A stretch of DNA of 53,034 bases from Bacteroides stercorirosoris (GTDB lineage Bacteria > Bacteroidota > Bacteroidia > Bacteroidales > Bacteroidaceae), in the NCBI RefSeq assembly GCF_900142015.1, contig NZ_FQZN01000036.1, positions 1 to 53,034 of the forward strand, in the 5' to 3' direction. Numbering within the stretch: position 1 is the first letter of the stretch; every line of letters starts with the position of its first letter. The translations under genes were made by a program, and so were the position numbers. The notes under the pieces are model-generated. The model was not told where the DNA came from. It saw nothing but the letters and a program-made list of their open reading frames with translations, and searched no databases. Below are positions 34,094-43,267 of this stretch, piece after piece.

Positions 34094-37000
34094 ATGCAGG
34101 ATTTTGTTCATTTGCACGTTCATACCCAGTATTCCCTCCTCGACGGTCAGGCCAGCGTAAGTGCGCTGGTTGACAAGGCGATGAAGGATGGAATGAAGGG
34201 TATTGCCGTAACTGATCACGGTAATATGTTCGGCATCAAGGAGTTTACCAATTACGTCAACAAGAAGAATAGCGGACCGAAAGGGGATATTAAGAATCTC
34301 AAGAAGCGGATTGCCGGTATCGAGAGCGGCGAGATAGCTTGCGAAGATAAGGAAGCGGAACTTGCCGACTGCCGCGCTAAGATTACGGAAGCTGAAAATA
34401 AGCTGTTCAAACCGATAATCGGTTGCGAGATGTATGTGGCACGCCGCACTATGGACAAAAAGGAAGGTAAACCCGACCAAAGCGGCTGGCACTTGATTGT
34501 GTTGGCAAAGAATGAGAAAGGTTATCACAACCTGATAAAGTTGGTATCCAGAGCCTGGACAAATGGATACTATATGCGCCCCCGTACCGACCGCAATGAG
34601 CTGGAAAAGTATCATGAGGGATTGATTGTCTGCTCGGCCTGTATCGGTGGTGAAGTACCTAAGAAGATACTTAACGACCAGTTTGAAGAAGCGGAAGAGG
34701 CTGTACGCTGGTACAAGAACCTCTTTGGAGAAGATTATTATCTGGAGTTGCAACGACATAGGGCGACCGTGCCCCGTGCCAACCATGAGGCCTACCCGTT
34801 GCAGCAGCGGGCAAATGCCAAACTGATAGAATATGCCAGGAAATACAATATCAAACTGATCTGTTCTAATGACGTTCACTTTGTGAATGAGGAACATGCC
34901 GAAGCGCACGACCGCCTGATTTGTTTGAGTACGGGTAAGGATTTGGATGACCCCAACCGTATGCTTTATACCAAACAGGAGTGGATGAAGACGAAAGCGG
35001 AGATGAATGAGCTTTTTGCGGATATTCCCGAAGCTTTGTCCAATACGCTTGAAATCTTGGATAAGGTGGAATACTATTCCATCGATCACGCGCCTATCAT
35101 GCCTACCTTTGCCATCCCCGAAGACTTCGGAACGGAAGAAGGGTATCGGCAGAAATTTACCGAAAAAGATTTGTTCGATGAATTCACTCAGGACGAGAAT
35201 GGAAACGTGGTGCTGAGTGAAGAGGATGCCAAGGACAAAATCAAGCGCTTGGGTGGATATGAGAAATTGTATCGTATCAAGCTGGAAGCGGACTATCTCG
35301 CCAAACTGACTTTTGACGGTGCTAAGATATTTTATGGTGATCCGATGTCGGAAGAAGTTCGTGAACGTTTGAAGTTCGAACTTCACATCATGAAGACCAT
35401 GGGTTTCCCCGGATACTTCCTGATTGTGCAGGATTTCATTGCTGCCGGGCGTAGTATGGGTGTGTCAATTGGTCCGGGACGTGGCTCGGCTGCCGGCTCA
35501 GCCGTGGCATACTGCTTGCAGATTACGAAAATCGACCCTATTAAATACGACTTGCTGTTCGAGCGTTTCCTGAATCCCGACCGTATTTCATTGCCTGATA
35601 TTGATATCGACTTCGATGATGACGGACGTGGTGAAGTGCTTCGTTGGGTGACCAACAAGTACGGGCAGGAAAAAGTGGCGCATATCATCACTTATGGTAC
35701 GATGGCTACCAAGCTTGCTATCAAGGATGTTGCCCGTGTGCAGAAGCTCCCCTTATCGGAGTCCGACCGTCTGGCAAAACTGGTTCCCGATAAAATACCC
35801 GATAAGAAACTGAACCTGCGGAATGCTATTGATTACGTTCCGGAATTGCAGGCTGCGGAGGCTTCTCCCGACCCATTGGTGCGTAATACGTTGAAATACG
35901 CTAAGATGCTGGAAGGTAACGTGCGCGGTACGGGTGTACATGCCTGCGGTACGATTATCTGCCGTGACGACATCACTGATTGGGTGCCTGTAAGTACGGC
36001 CGACGACAAAGAAACGGGTGAGAAGATGCTCGTGACCCAGTATGAAGGTTCGGTAATTGAAGATACAGGGTTGATTAAGATGGACTTCCTGGGATTGAAA
36101 ACATTGTCAATCATCAAGGAAGCTGTGGAAAATATCCGTTTGCATCGCAAACTGGAGTTGAATATAGATAAGGTGCCGATTGACGATCCGGTTACCTATA
36201 AATTATATAGTGATGGCCGTACCATCGGTACGTTCCAGTTCGAGTCTGCCGGTATGCAGAAATACTTGCGTGAGTTACAGCCTTCTACTTTCGAGGACTT
36301 GATTGCGATGAACGCCCTCTACCGTCCGGGGCCTATGGATTACATCCCGGACTTTATCGACCGTAAGCATGGGCGGAAACCGATTGAGTACGATATTCCC
36401 GTTATGGAGAAGTATCTGAAAGATACATACGGTATTACGGTATATCAGGAGCAGGTGATGCTTTTGTCCCGTCTGTTGGCCGACTTCACCCGTGGTGAGT
36501 CTGATGCCTTGCGTAAGGCGATGGGTAAAAAGCTGCGTGACAAGCTGGATCACATGAAACCCAAATTCGTTGAAGGCGGACGCAAGAACGGACACGATCC
36601 GAAGGTGCTCGAAAAGATTTGGGGAGACTGGGAGAAGTTTGCATCGTATGCTTTCAACAAGTCTCATGCCACCTGTTATTCGTGGGTTGCTTATCAGACT
36701 GCTTATTTGAAAGCCAATTACCCTGCCGAGTATATGGCAGCCGTAATGAGCCGAAGTTTGTCGAACATCACCGATATCACCAAGTTGATGGACGAATGTA
36801 AGGCGATGGGCATCAAAGTATTAGGGCCGGATGTGAATGAGAGTAACCTGAAATTCACCGTTAACCCGGAAGGAAATATACGTTTCGGTCTTGGTGCCGT
36901 GAAGGGTGTGGGCGAAGGTGCCGTGCTGAATATCATGGAAGAACGTGAGAAGAACGGTCCTTTCAAGGGTATTTTCGATTTTGTGCAGCGTGTCAATCTG

Positions 37001-37888
37001 ACGGCTTGTAATAAGAAGAATCTGGAATGCCTCGCTCTGGCGGGTGGCTTCGATGAATTCCCGGAACTGAAGCGTGAGCAATACTTTGCCGTGAACTCTA
37101 AGAATGAAGTCTTTCTGGAAACTTTGGTGCGTTATGGTAACCGTTACCAGGCCGACCAGGCGGCAGCAGCCAATTCATTGTTCGGTGGAGAAAATGTAGT
37201 GGATATAGCCACACCCGAAATCCCCGAGGCGGAACGTTGGAGTGACCTCGACCGCCTGAACAGGGAACGCGACTTGGTAGGTATCTACCTTTCCGCCCAC
37301 CCGTTGGATGAATACTCCGTTGTGTTGCAACATGTTTGCAATACACACATGGCCGAGTTGGAAGACAAAGCGGCGCTTGCCGGACGTGAAATCACGATGG
37401 GAGGTATTGTGACTTCCGTGCGCCGGGGTATCAGTAAGAACGGCAATCCTTATGGCATCGCCAAGATTGAAGATTATTCCGGTTCTGCGGAACTCCCGTT
37501 CTTCGGTAATGACTGGGTGACCTATCAGGGATATCTGGGTGAACGTACTTTCCTCTTTATTAAGGCTCGTTGCCAGCCCAAGCAGTGGCGGCAGGATGAA
37601 TTGGAAGTTAAAATCACCTCTATGGAGTTATTGCCCGATGTGAAGGAAAAACTGATTTCCAAAATCACCATATTGATACCGCTTTCCGTGCTGAACCAGG
37701 CTTTGGTAACAGAGCTTGCAGCGCTGATGAAAGGGCATCCCGGTACGACAGAGTTATATTTCAAAGTGAGCGATCCGGACAGTAAGACAGTAGTGGATAT
37801 GATTTCCCGTCCGGTGAAGCTTTCCGTGGGGCGTGATTTAATCTCTTATTTAAATGAGCGTCCCGAACTGGAATTCCGGATAAATTAG
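34094..37888 (+). CDS. dnaE: DNA polymerase III subunit alpha
   Basis: Catalytic subunit of the replicative polymerase, 1264 residues. The N-terminal PHP domain begins FVHLHVHTQYSLLDG and has VTDHGNMFG. The palm contains GPGRGSAAGSAVAYCL, then PDIDIDFDDDGR with catalytic Asp502 and Asp504; the third Asp is about 664 in KMDFLGLKTL. The thumb/fingers carry YRPGPMDYIPDFIDRKHG and the helix-hairpin-helix region VNESNLKFTV...GLGAVKGVGEGA. A C-terminal OB fold (GREITMGGIVTSVRRG, about residues 1096-1111) follows. Full length, with a good Shine-Dalgarno sequence. Confidence 0.98.
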   Translation: MQDFVHLHVHTQYSLLDGQASVSALVDKAMKDGMKGIAVTDHGNMFGIKEFTNYVNKKNSGPKGDIKNLKKRIAGIESGEIACEDKEAELADCRAKITEAENKLFKPIIGCEMYVARRTMDKKEGKPDQSGWHLIVLAKNEKGYHNLIKLVSRAWTNGYYMRPRTDRNELEKYHEGLIVCSACIGGEVPKKILNDQFEEAEEAVRWYKNLFGEDYYLELQRHRATVPRANHEAYPLQQRANAKLIEYARKYNIKLICSNDVHFVNEEHAEAHDRLICLSTGKDLDDPNRMLYTKQEWMKTKAEMNELFADIPEALSNTLEILDKVEYYSIDHAPIMPTFAIPEDFGTEEGYRQKFTEKDLFDEFTQDENGNVVLSEEDAKDKIKRLGGYEKLYRIKLEADYLAKLTFDGAKIFYGDPMSEEVRERLKFELHIMKTMGFPGYFLIVQDFIAAGRSMGVSIGPGRGSAAGSAVAYCLQITKIDPIKYDLLFERFLNPDRISLPDIDIDFDDDGRGEVLRWVTNKYGQEKVAHIITYGTMATKLAIKDVARVQKLPLSESDRLAKLVPDKIPDKKLNLRNAIDYVPELQAAEASPDPLVRNTLKYAKMLEGNVRGTGVHACGTIICRDDITDWVPVSTADDKETGEKMLVTQYEGSVIEDTGLIKMDFLGLKTLSIIKEAVENIRLHRKLELNIDKVPIDDPVTYKLYSDGRTIGTFQFESAGMQKYLRELQPSTFEDLIAMNALYRPGPMDYIPDFIDRKHGRKPIEYDIPVMEKYLKDTYGITVYQEQVMLLSRLLADFTRGESDALRKAMGKKLRDKLDHMKPKFVEGGRKNGHDPKVLEKIWGDWEKFASYAFNKSHATCYSWVAYQTAYLKANYPAEYMAAVMSRSLSNITDITKLMDECKAMGIKVLGPDVNESNLKFTVNPEGNIRFGLGAVKGVGEGAVLNIMEEREKNGPFKGIFDFVQRVNLTACNKKNLECLALAGGFDEFPELKREQYFAVNSKNEVFLETLVRYGNRYQADQAAAANSLFGGENVVDIATPEIPEAERWSDLDRLNRERDLVGIYLSAHPLDEYSVVLQHVCNTHMAELEDKAALAGREITMGGIVTSVRRGISKNGNPYGIAKIEDYSGSAELPFFGNDWVTYQGYLGERTFLFIKARCQPKQWRQDELEVKITSMELLPDVKEKLISKITILIPLSVLNQALVTELAALMKGHPGTTELYFKVSDPDSKTVVDMISRPVKLSVGRDLISYLNERPELEFRIN

Positions 37889-37896
37889 TATCTTTG
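37889..37896 (+). promoter_or_regulatory. -7 box of trxA
   Basis: TATCTTTG begins right after the dnaE stop codon, 79 bases before the trxA ATG. A separate trxA transcript is likely. Confidence 0.5.
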
Positions 37897-37941
37897 CTTC
37901 ATCAATTGAGATACCATAATATTGATACCGACTTGATAATT

Positions 37942-37969
37942 AATAATTGATATTTAATAATTAATATTT
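37942..37969. repeat. Tandem 14-bp repeat in the trxA leader
   Basis: AATAATTGATATTT and AATAATTAATATTT stand head to tail with one difference, ending 6 bases before the trxA ATG. They would lie in the 5' leader of the mRNA. Confidence 0.7.
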
Positions 37970-37975
37970 GAAGAA

Positions 37976-38293
37976 ATGGCTTTAGAAATTACAGACAGCA
38001 ACTATAAGGAAATCCTGGCAGAGGGTAAACCTGTAGTGATTGACTTTTGGGCTCCCTGGTGTGGTCCTTGTAAGATGGTAGGTCCTATTATTGACGAACT
38101 GGCAGAATTGTATGACGGCCAGGTAATCATCGGTAAGTGCGATGTGGATGAAAGCAGCGATTTGCCTGCGGAATATGGCATTCGTAACATACCTACCGTA
38201 TTGTTCTTCAAGAACGGTGAGTTGGTTGACAAGCAGGTAGGTTCTGCGCCCAAATCAGCTTTTGACGAAAAGATAAAGAAAATGTTCCTGTAA
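37976..38293 (+). CDS. trxA: Thioredoxin
   Basis: Cytoplasmic disulfide reductase of 105 residues. Active site WCGPCK with Cys29 and Cys32, buried Asp23 (VIDFWAPW), and the cis-proline loop IRNIPTVLFFKNG. No signal peptide. It lies downstream of dnaE with its own promoter box. Standard length and sequence for TrxA. Confidence 0.97.
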   Translation: MALEITDSNYKEILAEGKPVVIDFWAPWCGPCKMVGPIIDELAELYDGQVIIGKCDVDESSDLPAEYGIRNIPTVLFFKNGELVDKQVGSAPKSAFDEKIKKMFL

Positions 38294-38340
38294 GGAGCAT
38301 TCATATAAATAAGGTATTCACCCCTAAAAAACTAACTATT

Positions 38341-38676
38341 ATGGGACTGGAAGACGATTTCTTAAAGGATGACCTCGATGACGAAAAGACCATCGAATAC
38401 ATCAAAAATTATTTGCCGCAGGAGTTAAAGGAGAAGTTCTCTGACGACGAATTTTATTATTTCCTCGATCTGATTGATGAGTATTATTCTGAAAGCGGCA
38501 TTCTCGATGTAGAGCCGGATGAAGAAGGATGCGTCGAAGTCGACCTGGGGCAGATTGTAGATTACATCATCAAGGAAGCTCATAAAGACGAGATGGGTGA
38601 CTATGATCCGGAAGAGATTCTGTTCGTGGTTCAGGGGGAACTGGAATATACAGAGTCATTGGATGATGACGAATAA
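38341..38676 (+). CDS. Small acidic protein of unknown function
   Basis: Cytoplasmic protein of 111 residues with very high Asp and Glu content (MGLEDDFLKDDLDDEKTIEY at the start, ESLDDDE at the end). Predicted mostly helical, with DEFYYFLDLIDEYYSE and IVDYIIKEAHKDEM. It follows trxA after 47 bases and ends in a strong terminator, so trxA and this gene probably form one unit. I recognise no named domain; the trxA-linked position seems to recur in Bacteroides as far as I recall. Confidence 0.75.
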   Translation: MGLEDDFLKDDLDDEKTIEYIKNYLPQELKEKFSDDEFYYFLDLIDEYYSESGILDVEPDEEGCVEVDLGQIVDYIIKEAHKDEMGDYDPEEILFVVQGELEYTESLDDDE

Positions 38677-38699
38677 GTAGTTTCAGTAAGTAAAAAGAG

Positions 38700-38728
38700 A
38701 GTCCGGACATTTCGTTCGGACTTTTTTT
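38700..38728 (+). terminator. Terminator of the trxA unit
   Basis: AGTCCGGAC (38700-38708) pairs with GTTCGGACT (38714-38722) around a 5-base loop, followed by six further T residues. Confidence 0.88.
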
Positions 38729-38780
38729 GTGGAATTATTCCACACTTGTAGAGTGGATTCCACACTTTGGTAATTTCCAC
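38729..38780 (+). promoter_or_regulatory. Palindromic candidate operator upstream of the second efflux operon
   Basis: Two perfect palindromes with a central T stand side by side: GTGGAAT-T-ATTCCAC (38729-38743) and GTGGA-T-TCCAC (38753-38763). A lone TTTCCAC half-site follows near 38774. ATTCCACACTT also repeats directly at 38737 and 38757, 20 bases apart. This is what a dimeric repressor such as a TetR/AcrR-type protein would bind. No regulator gene is adjacent. Confidence 0.55.
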
Positions 38781-38893
38781 TCAGACATTTAATGCTTTGG
38801 CAATGAAGAATAAAGGTATAGTTAGCGAACTTTGGCACGCCAGTTGTGTTTTTTATTTATAGGGTTTTTAACATTAACATAAACAGAGAGCTT

Positions 38894-40114
38894 ATGAAAT
38901 CGTTTTTCAAAAAGAGAGAAATCAGAATAACGAAGAGACAGGCAGTGATTGTCGCAATAGGTATAGTATTGTTAGTAGGGATTTACTGGTTCGTCACCCA
39001 TCGTCCTGCACCAGCACCGGATCTGCCGGTAGTGGCTGTAGAACCGGTGACACAGGATGATGTGGAAATCTACGGTGAATATGTGGGACGTATCCGCGCT
39101 CAACAGTTTGTAGAGGTGCGTGCCCGTGTAGAAGGGTATCTGGAAAATATGCTCTTTGAAGAAGGTACCTATGTGACGAAGAACCAGGTGTTGTTTGTAA
39201 TCAATCGCGACCAGTATGCAGCCAAGGCTGATAAGGCACGGGCACAACTGAAAAAGGATGAAGCACAGGCCCGCAAGGCACAACGTGATTTGGAACGCAT
39301 CCGACCGCTGTATGAACAGAATGCTGCCAGCCAGTTGGATTTGGATAATGCGATAGCGGCTTATGAAACAGCGCAAGCCAGCGTAGCCATGAGTCAGGCC
39401 GATCTGGATCAGGCGGAACTGGAACTGGGGTATACAATTGTCCGTTCCCCGCTGTCGGGACATATCAGTGAACGCTATGTAGACCTCGGAACACTGGTTG
39501 GTACAGGCGGTAAGTCGTTGCTGGCAGCTATTGTGAAGAGTGATACGGTACTGGTTGATTTCAGTATGACTGCACTGGACTATCTGAAAACCAAAGAGCG
39601 CAACGTAAACCTGGGACAAAAAGATTCCACCCGTTCCTGGCAACCGAATATTTCTATTACACTTGCCGATAATACGGTTTATCCGTTCAAAGGTTTGGTT
39701 GACTTTGCCGAACCGCAGGTTGACCCTCGCACCGGTACATTCTCTGTTCGTGCCGAGATGCCCAATCCGAAACATGTGTTGCTGCCGGGACAGTTCACCA
39801 AAGTGAAGCTGTTGCTGGATGTCCGTGAGAATGCAACGGTTGTCCCCCTAAAATCGGTAATCATCGAAAAGGGTGGCGCTTTCGTGTTTGTGATGCGTCG
39901 CGACTCCACCGTAGAACGGCGCTTTATTGAACTGGGGCCGGAATTCCAAAACCAGGTGGTAGTGGAAAGAGGTTTAGTGCCGGGTGAAACCATCGTGGTG
40001 GAAGGATACCATAAGCTGAGTCCGGGTATGAAAGTTAAGGTGAACAATGCCCTGTTGAAGAAAGAAGACGAGGAACAAAGTCAGACACCGGATACGGTTA
40101 AGACTGAGAAGTAA
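38894..40114 (+). CDS. RND efflux periplasmic adaptor (AcrA-like)
   Basis: Adaptor of the second tripartite pump. It has 406 residues from ATG 38894 (MKSFFKKREIRITKRQAV). It is anchored by one TM helix (VIVAIGIVLLVGIYWFV, about 19-35), not by a lipid. The barrel-sandwich halves RIRAQQFVEVRARVEGYLENMLFEEG and TIVRSPLSGHISERYVDLGTLVG flank a long helical hairpin (KADKARAQLKKDEAQARKAQRDLERI). A Lys/Glu-rich C-terminal tail ends the protein. It is first in a rightward MFP-RND-OMF operon, 24 bases from the pump gene. Confidence 0.95.
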   Translation: MKSFFKKREIRITKRQAVIVAIGIVLLVGIYWFVTHRPAPAPDLPVVAVEPVTQDDVEIYGEYVGRIRAQQFVEVRARVEGYLENMLFEEGTYVTKNQVLFVINRDQYAAKADKARAQLKKDEAQARKAQRDLERIRPLYEQNAASQLDLDNAIAAYETAQASVAMSQADLDQAELELGYTIVRSPLSGHISERYVDLGTLVGTGGKSLLAAIVKSDTVLVDFSMTALDYLKTKERNVNLGQKDSTRSWQPNISITLADNTVYPFKGLVDFAEPQVDPRTGTFSVRAEMPNPKHVLLPGQFTKVKLLLDVRENATVVPLKSVIIEKGGAFVFVMRRDSTVERRFIELGPEFQNQVVVERGLVPGETIVVEGYHKLSPGMKVKVNNALLKKEDEEQSQTPDTVKTEK

Positions 40115-40138
40115 TTGACGAACGTAAAACAGACGCAT

Positions 40139-43100
40139 ATGAAAGTAAGTTTCTTTATAGACAGACCGGTATTTTCGGCTGTCATCTCCATACTGATTGT
40201 CATTGTGGGTATCATCGGATTGTCGATGCTCCCTATTGATCAATATCCGCAGATTACGCCGCCGGTAGTGAAAATCAGCGCATCCTATCCGGGTGCCAGC
40301 GCACTGACGGTATCGCAGGCAGTAGCCACACCTATCGAACAGGAATTGAACGGAACACCGGGAATGCTCTATATGGAGTCCAACAGTTCCAACTCCGGTG
40401 GTTTCTCGGCTACAGTGACATTTGACATCTCTGCCGACCCGGATTTGGCGGCAGTGGAAATTCAGAACCGTCTGAAACTGGCGGAGTCCCGTCTTCCGGC
40501 GGAAGTGGTGCAAAACGGTATTTCGGTAGAAAAACAGGCGGCCAGCCAGTTGATGACTATCTGCCTCATGTCTTCCGACCCGAAGTTTGATGAAATCTAC
40601 CTGAGTAACTTTGCTACGCTGAATGTGCTCGACTTGCTTCGCCGTATTCCCGGTGTGGGCCGTGTGTCGAATATCGGTAGCCGCTACTACGCCATGCAGA
40701 TTTGGGTACAGCCGGATAAGTTAGCTAACTTCGGACTGACCGTAGCCGACTTGCAGAATGCACTGAAAGACCAGAACCGTGAGTCTGCAGCCGGTGTGCT
40801 GGGGCAACAGCCGGTGAAAGGATTGGATATCACTATTCCTATCACCACCCAGGGGCGTCTGTCTACTGTTGCGCAGTTTGAAGAAATCGTGATACGTGCC
40901 AATGCGGATGGCTCTATCATCCGTTTGCGCGATGTGGCACGCATATCTCTGGAGGCTTCTTCTTACAATACCGAGAGTAGCATCAACGGTGAGAATGCAG
41001 CGGTGCTGGGCATCTATATGCTGCCGGGGGCCAACGCTATGGAAGTAGCGGAGAATGTGAAAAAGGCGATGGACGAGATTAGCGCTAATTTCCCTGATGG
41101 ATTGAGTTACGAGATACCGTTCGATATGACAACGTATATTTCGGAATCTATCCATGAAGTGTATAAGACGCTGTTTGAGGCTCTGGCACTGGTAATTATC
41201 GTCGTGTTCCTGTCATTGCAAAGCTGGCGTGCCACATTGATTCCGATTGTAGCGGTGCCTATTTCTCTGATTGGTACATTTGGTTTCATGTTGATATTCG
41301 GTTTCTCGCTCAATATACTTACGTTACTCGGACTGGTGCTTGCCATCGGTATTGTGGTGGACGATGCCATTGTGGTGGTGGAGAATGTGGAGCGCATCAT
41401 GCACGAAGAGAAGTTGCCGCCCTACGAAGCCACAAAGAAAGCTATGGAAGGACTGACGGGAGCAATTATCGCTACGTCGCTGGTGCTGGCAGCCGTGTTT
41501 GTTCCGGTTAGTTTCCTCGGAGGTATCACGGGGCAGCTCTACCGCCAGTTTACGGTGACGATTGTGGTTTCCGTATTACTCTCTACGGTAGTTGCACTGA
41601 CACTGAGCCCGGTGATGTGTTCGTTGATATTGAAACCAGACTCCCACAAGCGGAAAAACATTGTATTCCGTTATATCAACTATGCACTGAATATGGGTAA
41701 CCGCAAATACGTGCGTCAGATTTCACGCGTGATAGGCAATCCCCGCAGGGTATTGGGAGCATTCGGTATAGTATTGATAGCCATCTTCCTGGTGAACCGG
41801 TTGATTCCGACCAGCTTCCTGCCCGTGGAAGATCAGGGATATTTCAAAGTAGAACTGGAATTGCCCGAAGGTGCAACGCTGGAACGCACGCGTACCGTAT
41901 CGGAACGTGCAGTGGAATATCTGATGTTGAACCCGGCTGTGGAATATGTGCAAAGCGTAGTGGGTAGCAGCCCGCGTGTAGGCAGCAGTCAGGCACGCAG
42001 TGAACTGACTGTCATCATGAAACCTTGGGGAGCACGGGACGGACAGACCATTGATGATGTAATGGCACAAGTGAAGAAAGACCTTCAGGAATATCCCGAA
42101 TGTAAGGTTTATCTCTCTACGCCGCCCGTCATTCCGGGATTGGGAAGTTCCGGCGGTTTCGAGATGCAGCTTGAAGCACGCGGTGATGCCACTTTCGATA
42201 ACCTGGTACAGGCAACGGACACACTGATGTATTACGCATCGCAGCGCAAGGAGTTGTCGGGACTTTCATCTTCTTTGCAGGCGGATATTCCGCAACTTTA
42301 TTTCGACGTAGACCGGGATAAGGTGAAACTGGCGGGTGTACCCCTGGCAGATGTATTCTCAACCATGAAGGCCTATACCGGTTCGGTATATGTGAACGAC
42401 TTCAATATGTTCAACCGTATCTATCGTGTGTACATCCAGGCGGAAGCTCCCTATCGGGAACATAAAGAGAATATCAACCTCTTCTTCGTGCGTGGTGCGG
42501 ATAATGTAATGATACCGTTGACTTCCCTCGGAACAACTTCGTACACCACGGGGCCGGGTAGCATCAAGCGTTTCAATATGTTCAACAGTGCCGTGATTCG
42601 TGGCGGGGCTGCCGACGGTTACAGTTCAGGTCAGGCAATGGAAATCATTGAACAGATAGCCCGTGACCACTTGCCGGACAATATCGGTGTGGAATGGAGC
42701 GGACTTTCTTATCAGGAGAAGCAGGCTGGCGGACAGACCGCCATGGTGCTGGCACTGGTATTCCTGTTCGTATTCCTTTTCCTGGCTGCACTTTACGAGA
42801 GCTGGTCGGTGCCTATCGCCGTATTGCTTTCATTGCCTATTGCCGCATTGGGAGCTTACCTTGGGGTATGGCTGTGTGGACTGGAAAATGATGTTTATTT
42901 TCAGATTGGACTCGTTATGCTGGTCGGTCTGGCTGCAAAGAATGCCATTCTGATTGTGGAGTTTGCCAAAGAACAGGTGGACCGTGGGGCGAATGTGGTG
43001 AAAGCCGCTCTGCATGCATCGCAGTTGCGTTTCCGTCCTATCCTGATGACGTCGTTGGCATTTATCCTCGGTATGTTGCCGATGGTGATTGCCAGCGGAC

Positions 43101-43264
43101 CGGGTTCGGCAAGCCGTCAGGCCATCGGTACGGGCGTATTCTTCGGAATGATTCTGGCTGTGACGGTAGGTATCTTGCTGGTACCGTTCTTCTTCGTGCT
43201 GATTTATAAGGCGAAGGCAAAAGGTGCGAATATTAAGAAAGTTGCGAAGCGATTAAAACGATAA
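40139..43264 (+). CDS. RND efflux pump inner-membrane transporter (AcrB-like)
   Basis: Proton-driven multidrug pump of 1041 residues from ATG 40139 (MKVSFFIDRPVFSAVISILI), preferred over the upstream TTG. It begins with the TM1 hallmark FFIDRPVF and has the porter domain and the proton-relay segment LGLVLAIGIVVDDAIVVVENVERIM (about 400-424), with paired Asp. The second half includes GLVMLVGLAAKNAILIVEFAKEQ and RPILMTSLAFILGMLPMV. It is closer to AcrB/MexB of the HAE-1 family than the first RND protein in this window. Substrates are probably hydrophobic drugs or bile salts. Confidence 0.96.
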   Translation: MKVSFFIDRPVFSAVISILIVIVGIIGLSMLPIDQYPQITPPVVKISASYPGASALTVSQAVATPIEQELNGTPGMLYMESNSSNSGGFSATVTFDISADPDLAAVEIQNRLKLAESRLPAEVVQNGISVEKQAASQLMTICLMSSDPKFDEIYLSNFATLNVLDLLRRIPGVGRVSNIGSRYYAMQIWVQPDKLANFGLTVADLQNALKDQNRESAAGVLGQQPVKGLDITIPITTQGRLSTVAQFEEIVIRANADGSIIRLRDVARISLEASSYNTESSINGENAAVLGIYMLPGANAMEVAENVKKAMDEISANFPDGLSYEIPFDMTTYISESIHEVYKTLFEALALVIIVVFLSLQSWRATLIPIVAVPISLIGTFGFMLIFGFSLNILTLLGLVLAIGIVVDDAIVVVENVERIMHEEKLPPYEATKKAMEGLTGAIIATSLVLAAVFVPVSFLGGITGQLYRQFTVTIVVSVLLSTVVALTLSPVMCSLILKPDSHKRKNIVFRYINYALNMGNRKYVRQISRVIGNPRRVLGAFGIVLIAIFLVNRLIPTSFLPVEDQGYFKVELELPEGATLERTRTVSERAVEYLMLNPAVEYVQSVVGSSPRVGSSQARSELTVIMKPWGARDGQTIDDVMAQVKKDLQEYPECKVYLSTPPVIPGLGSSGGFEMQLEARGDATFDNLVQATDTLMYYASQRKELSGLSSSLQADIPQLYFDVDRDKVKLAGVPLADVFSTMKAYTGSVYVNDFNMFNRIYRVYIQAEAPYREHKENINLFFVRGADNVMIPLTSLGTTSYTTGPGSIKRFNMFNSAVIRGGAADGYSSGQAMEIIEQIARDHLPDNIGVEWSGLSYQEKQAGGQTAMVLALVFLFVFLFLAALYESWSVPIAVLLSLPIAALGAYLGVWLCGLENDVYFQIGLVMLVGLAAKNAILIVEFAKEQVDRGANVVKAALHASQLRFRPILMTSLAFILGMLPMVIASGPGSASRQAIGTGVFFGMILAVTVGILLVPFFFVLIYKAKAKGANIKKVAKRLKR

Positions 43265-43267
43265 GTT

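Noticed and set aside
34049..35386. Long leftward open frame (445 codons) opposite dnaE
   Set aside because: It lies entirely over the dnaE PHP and palm coding region, and its sequence shows no domain. It is a by-product of codon use on the other strand.
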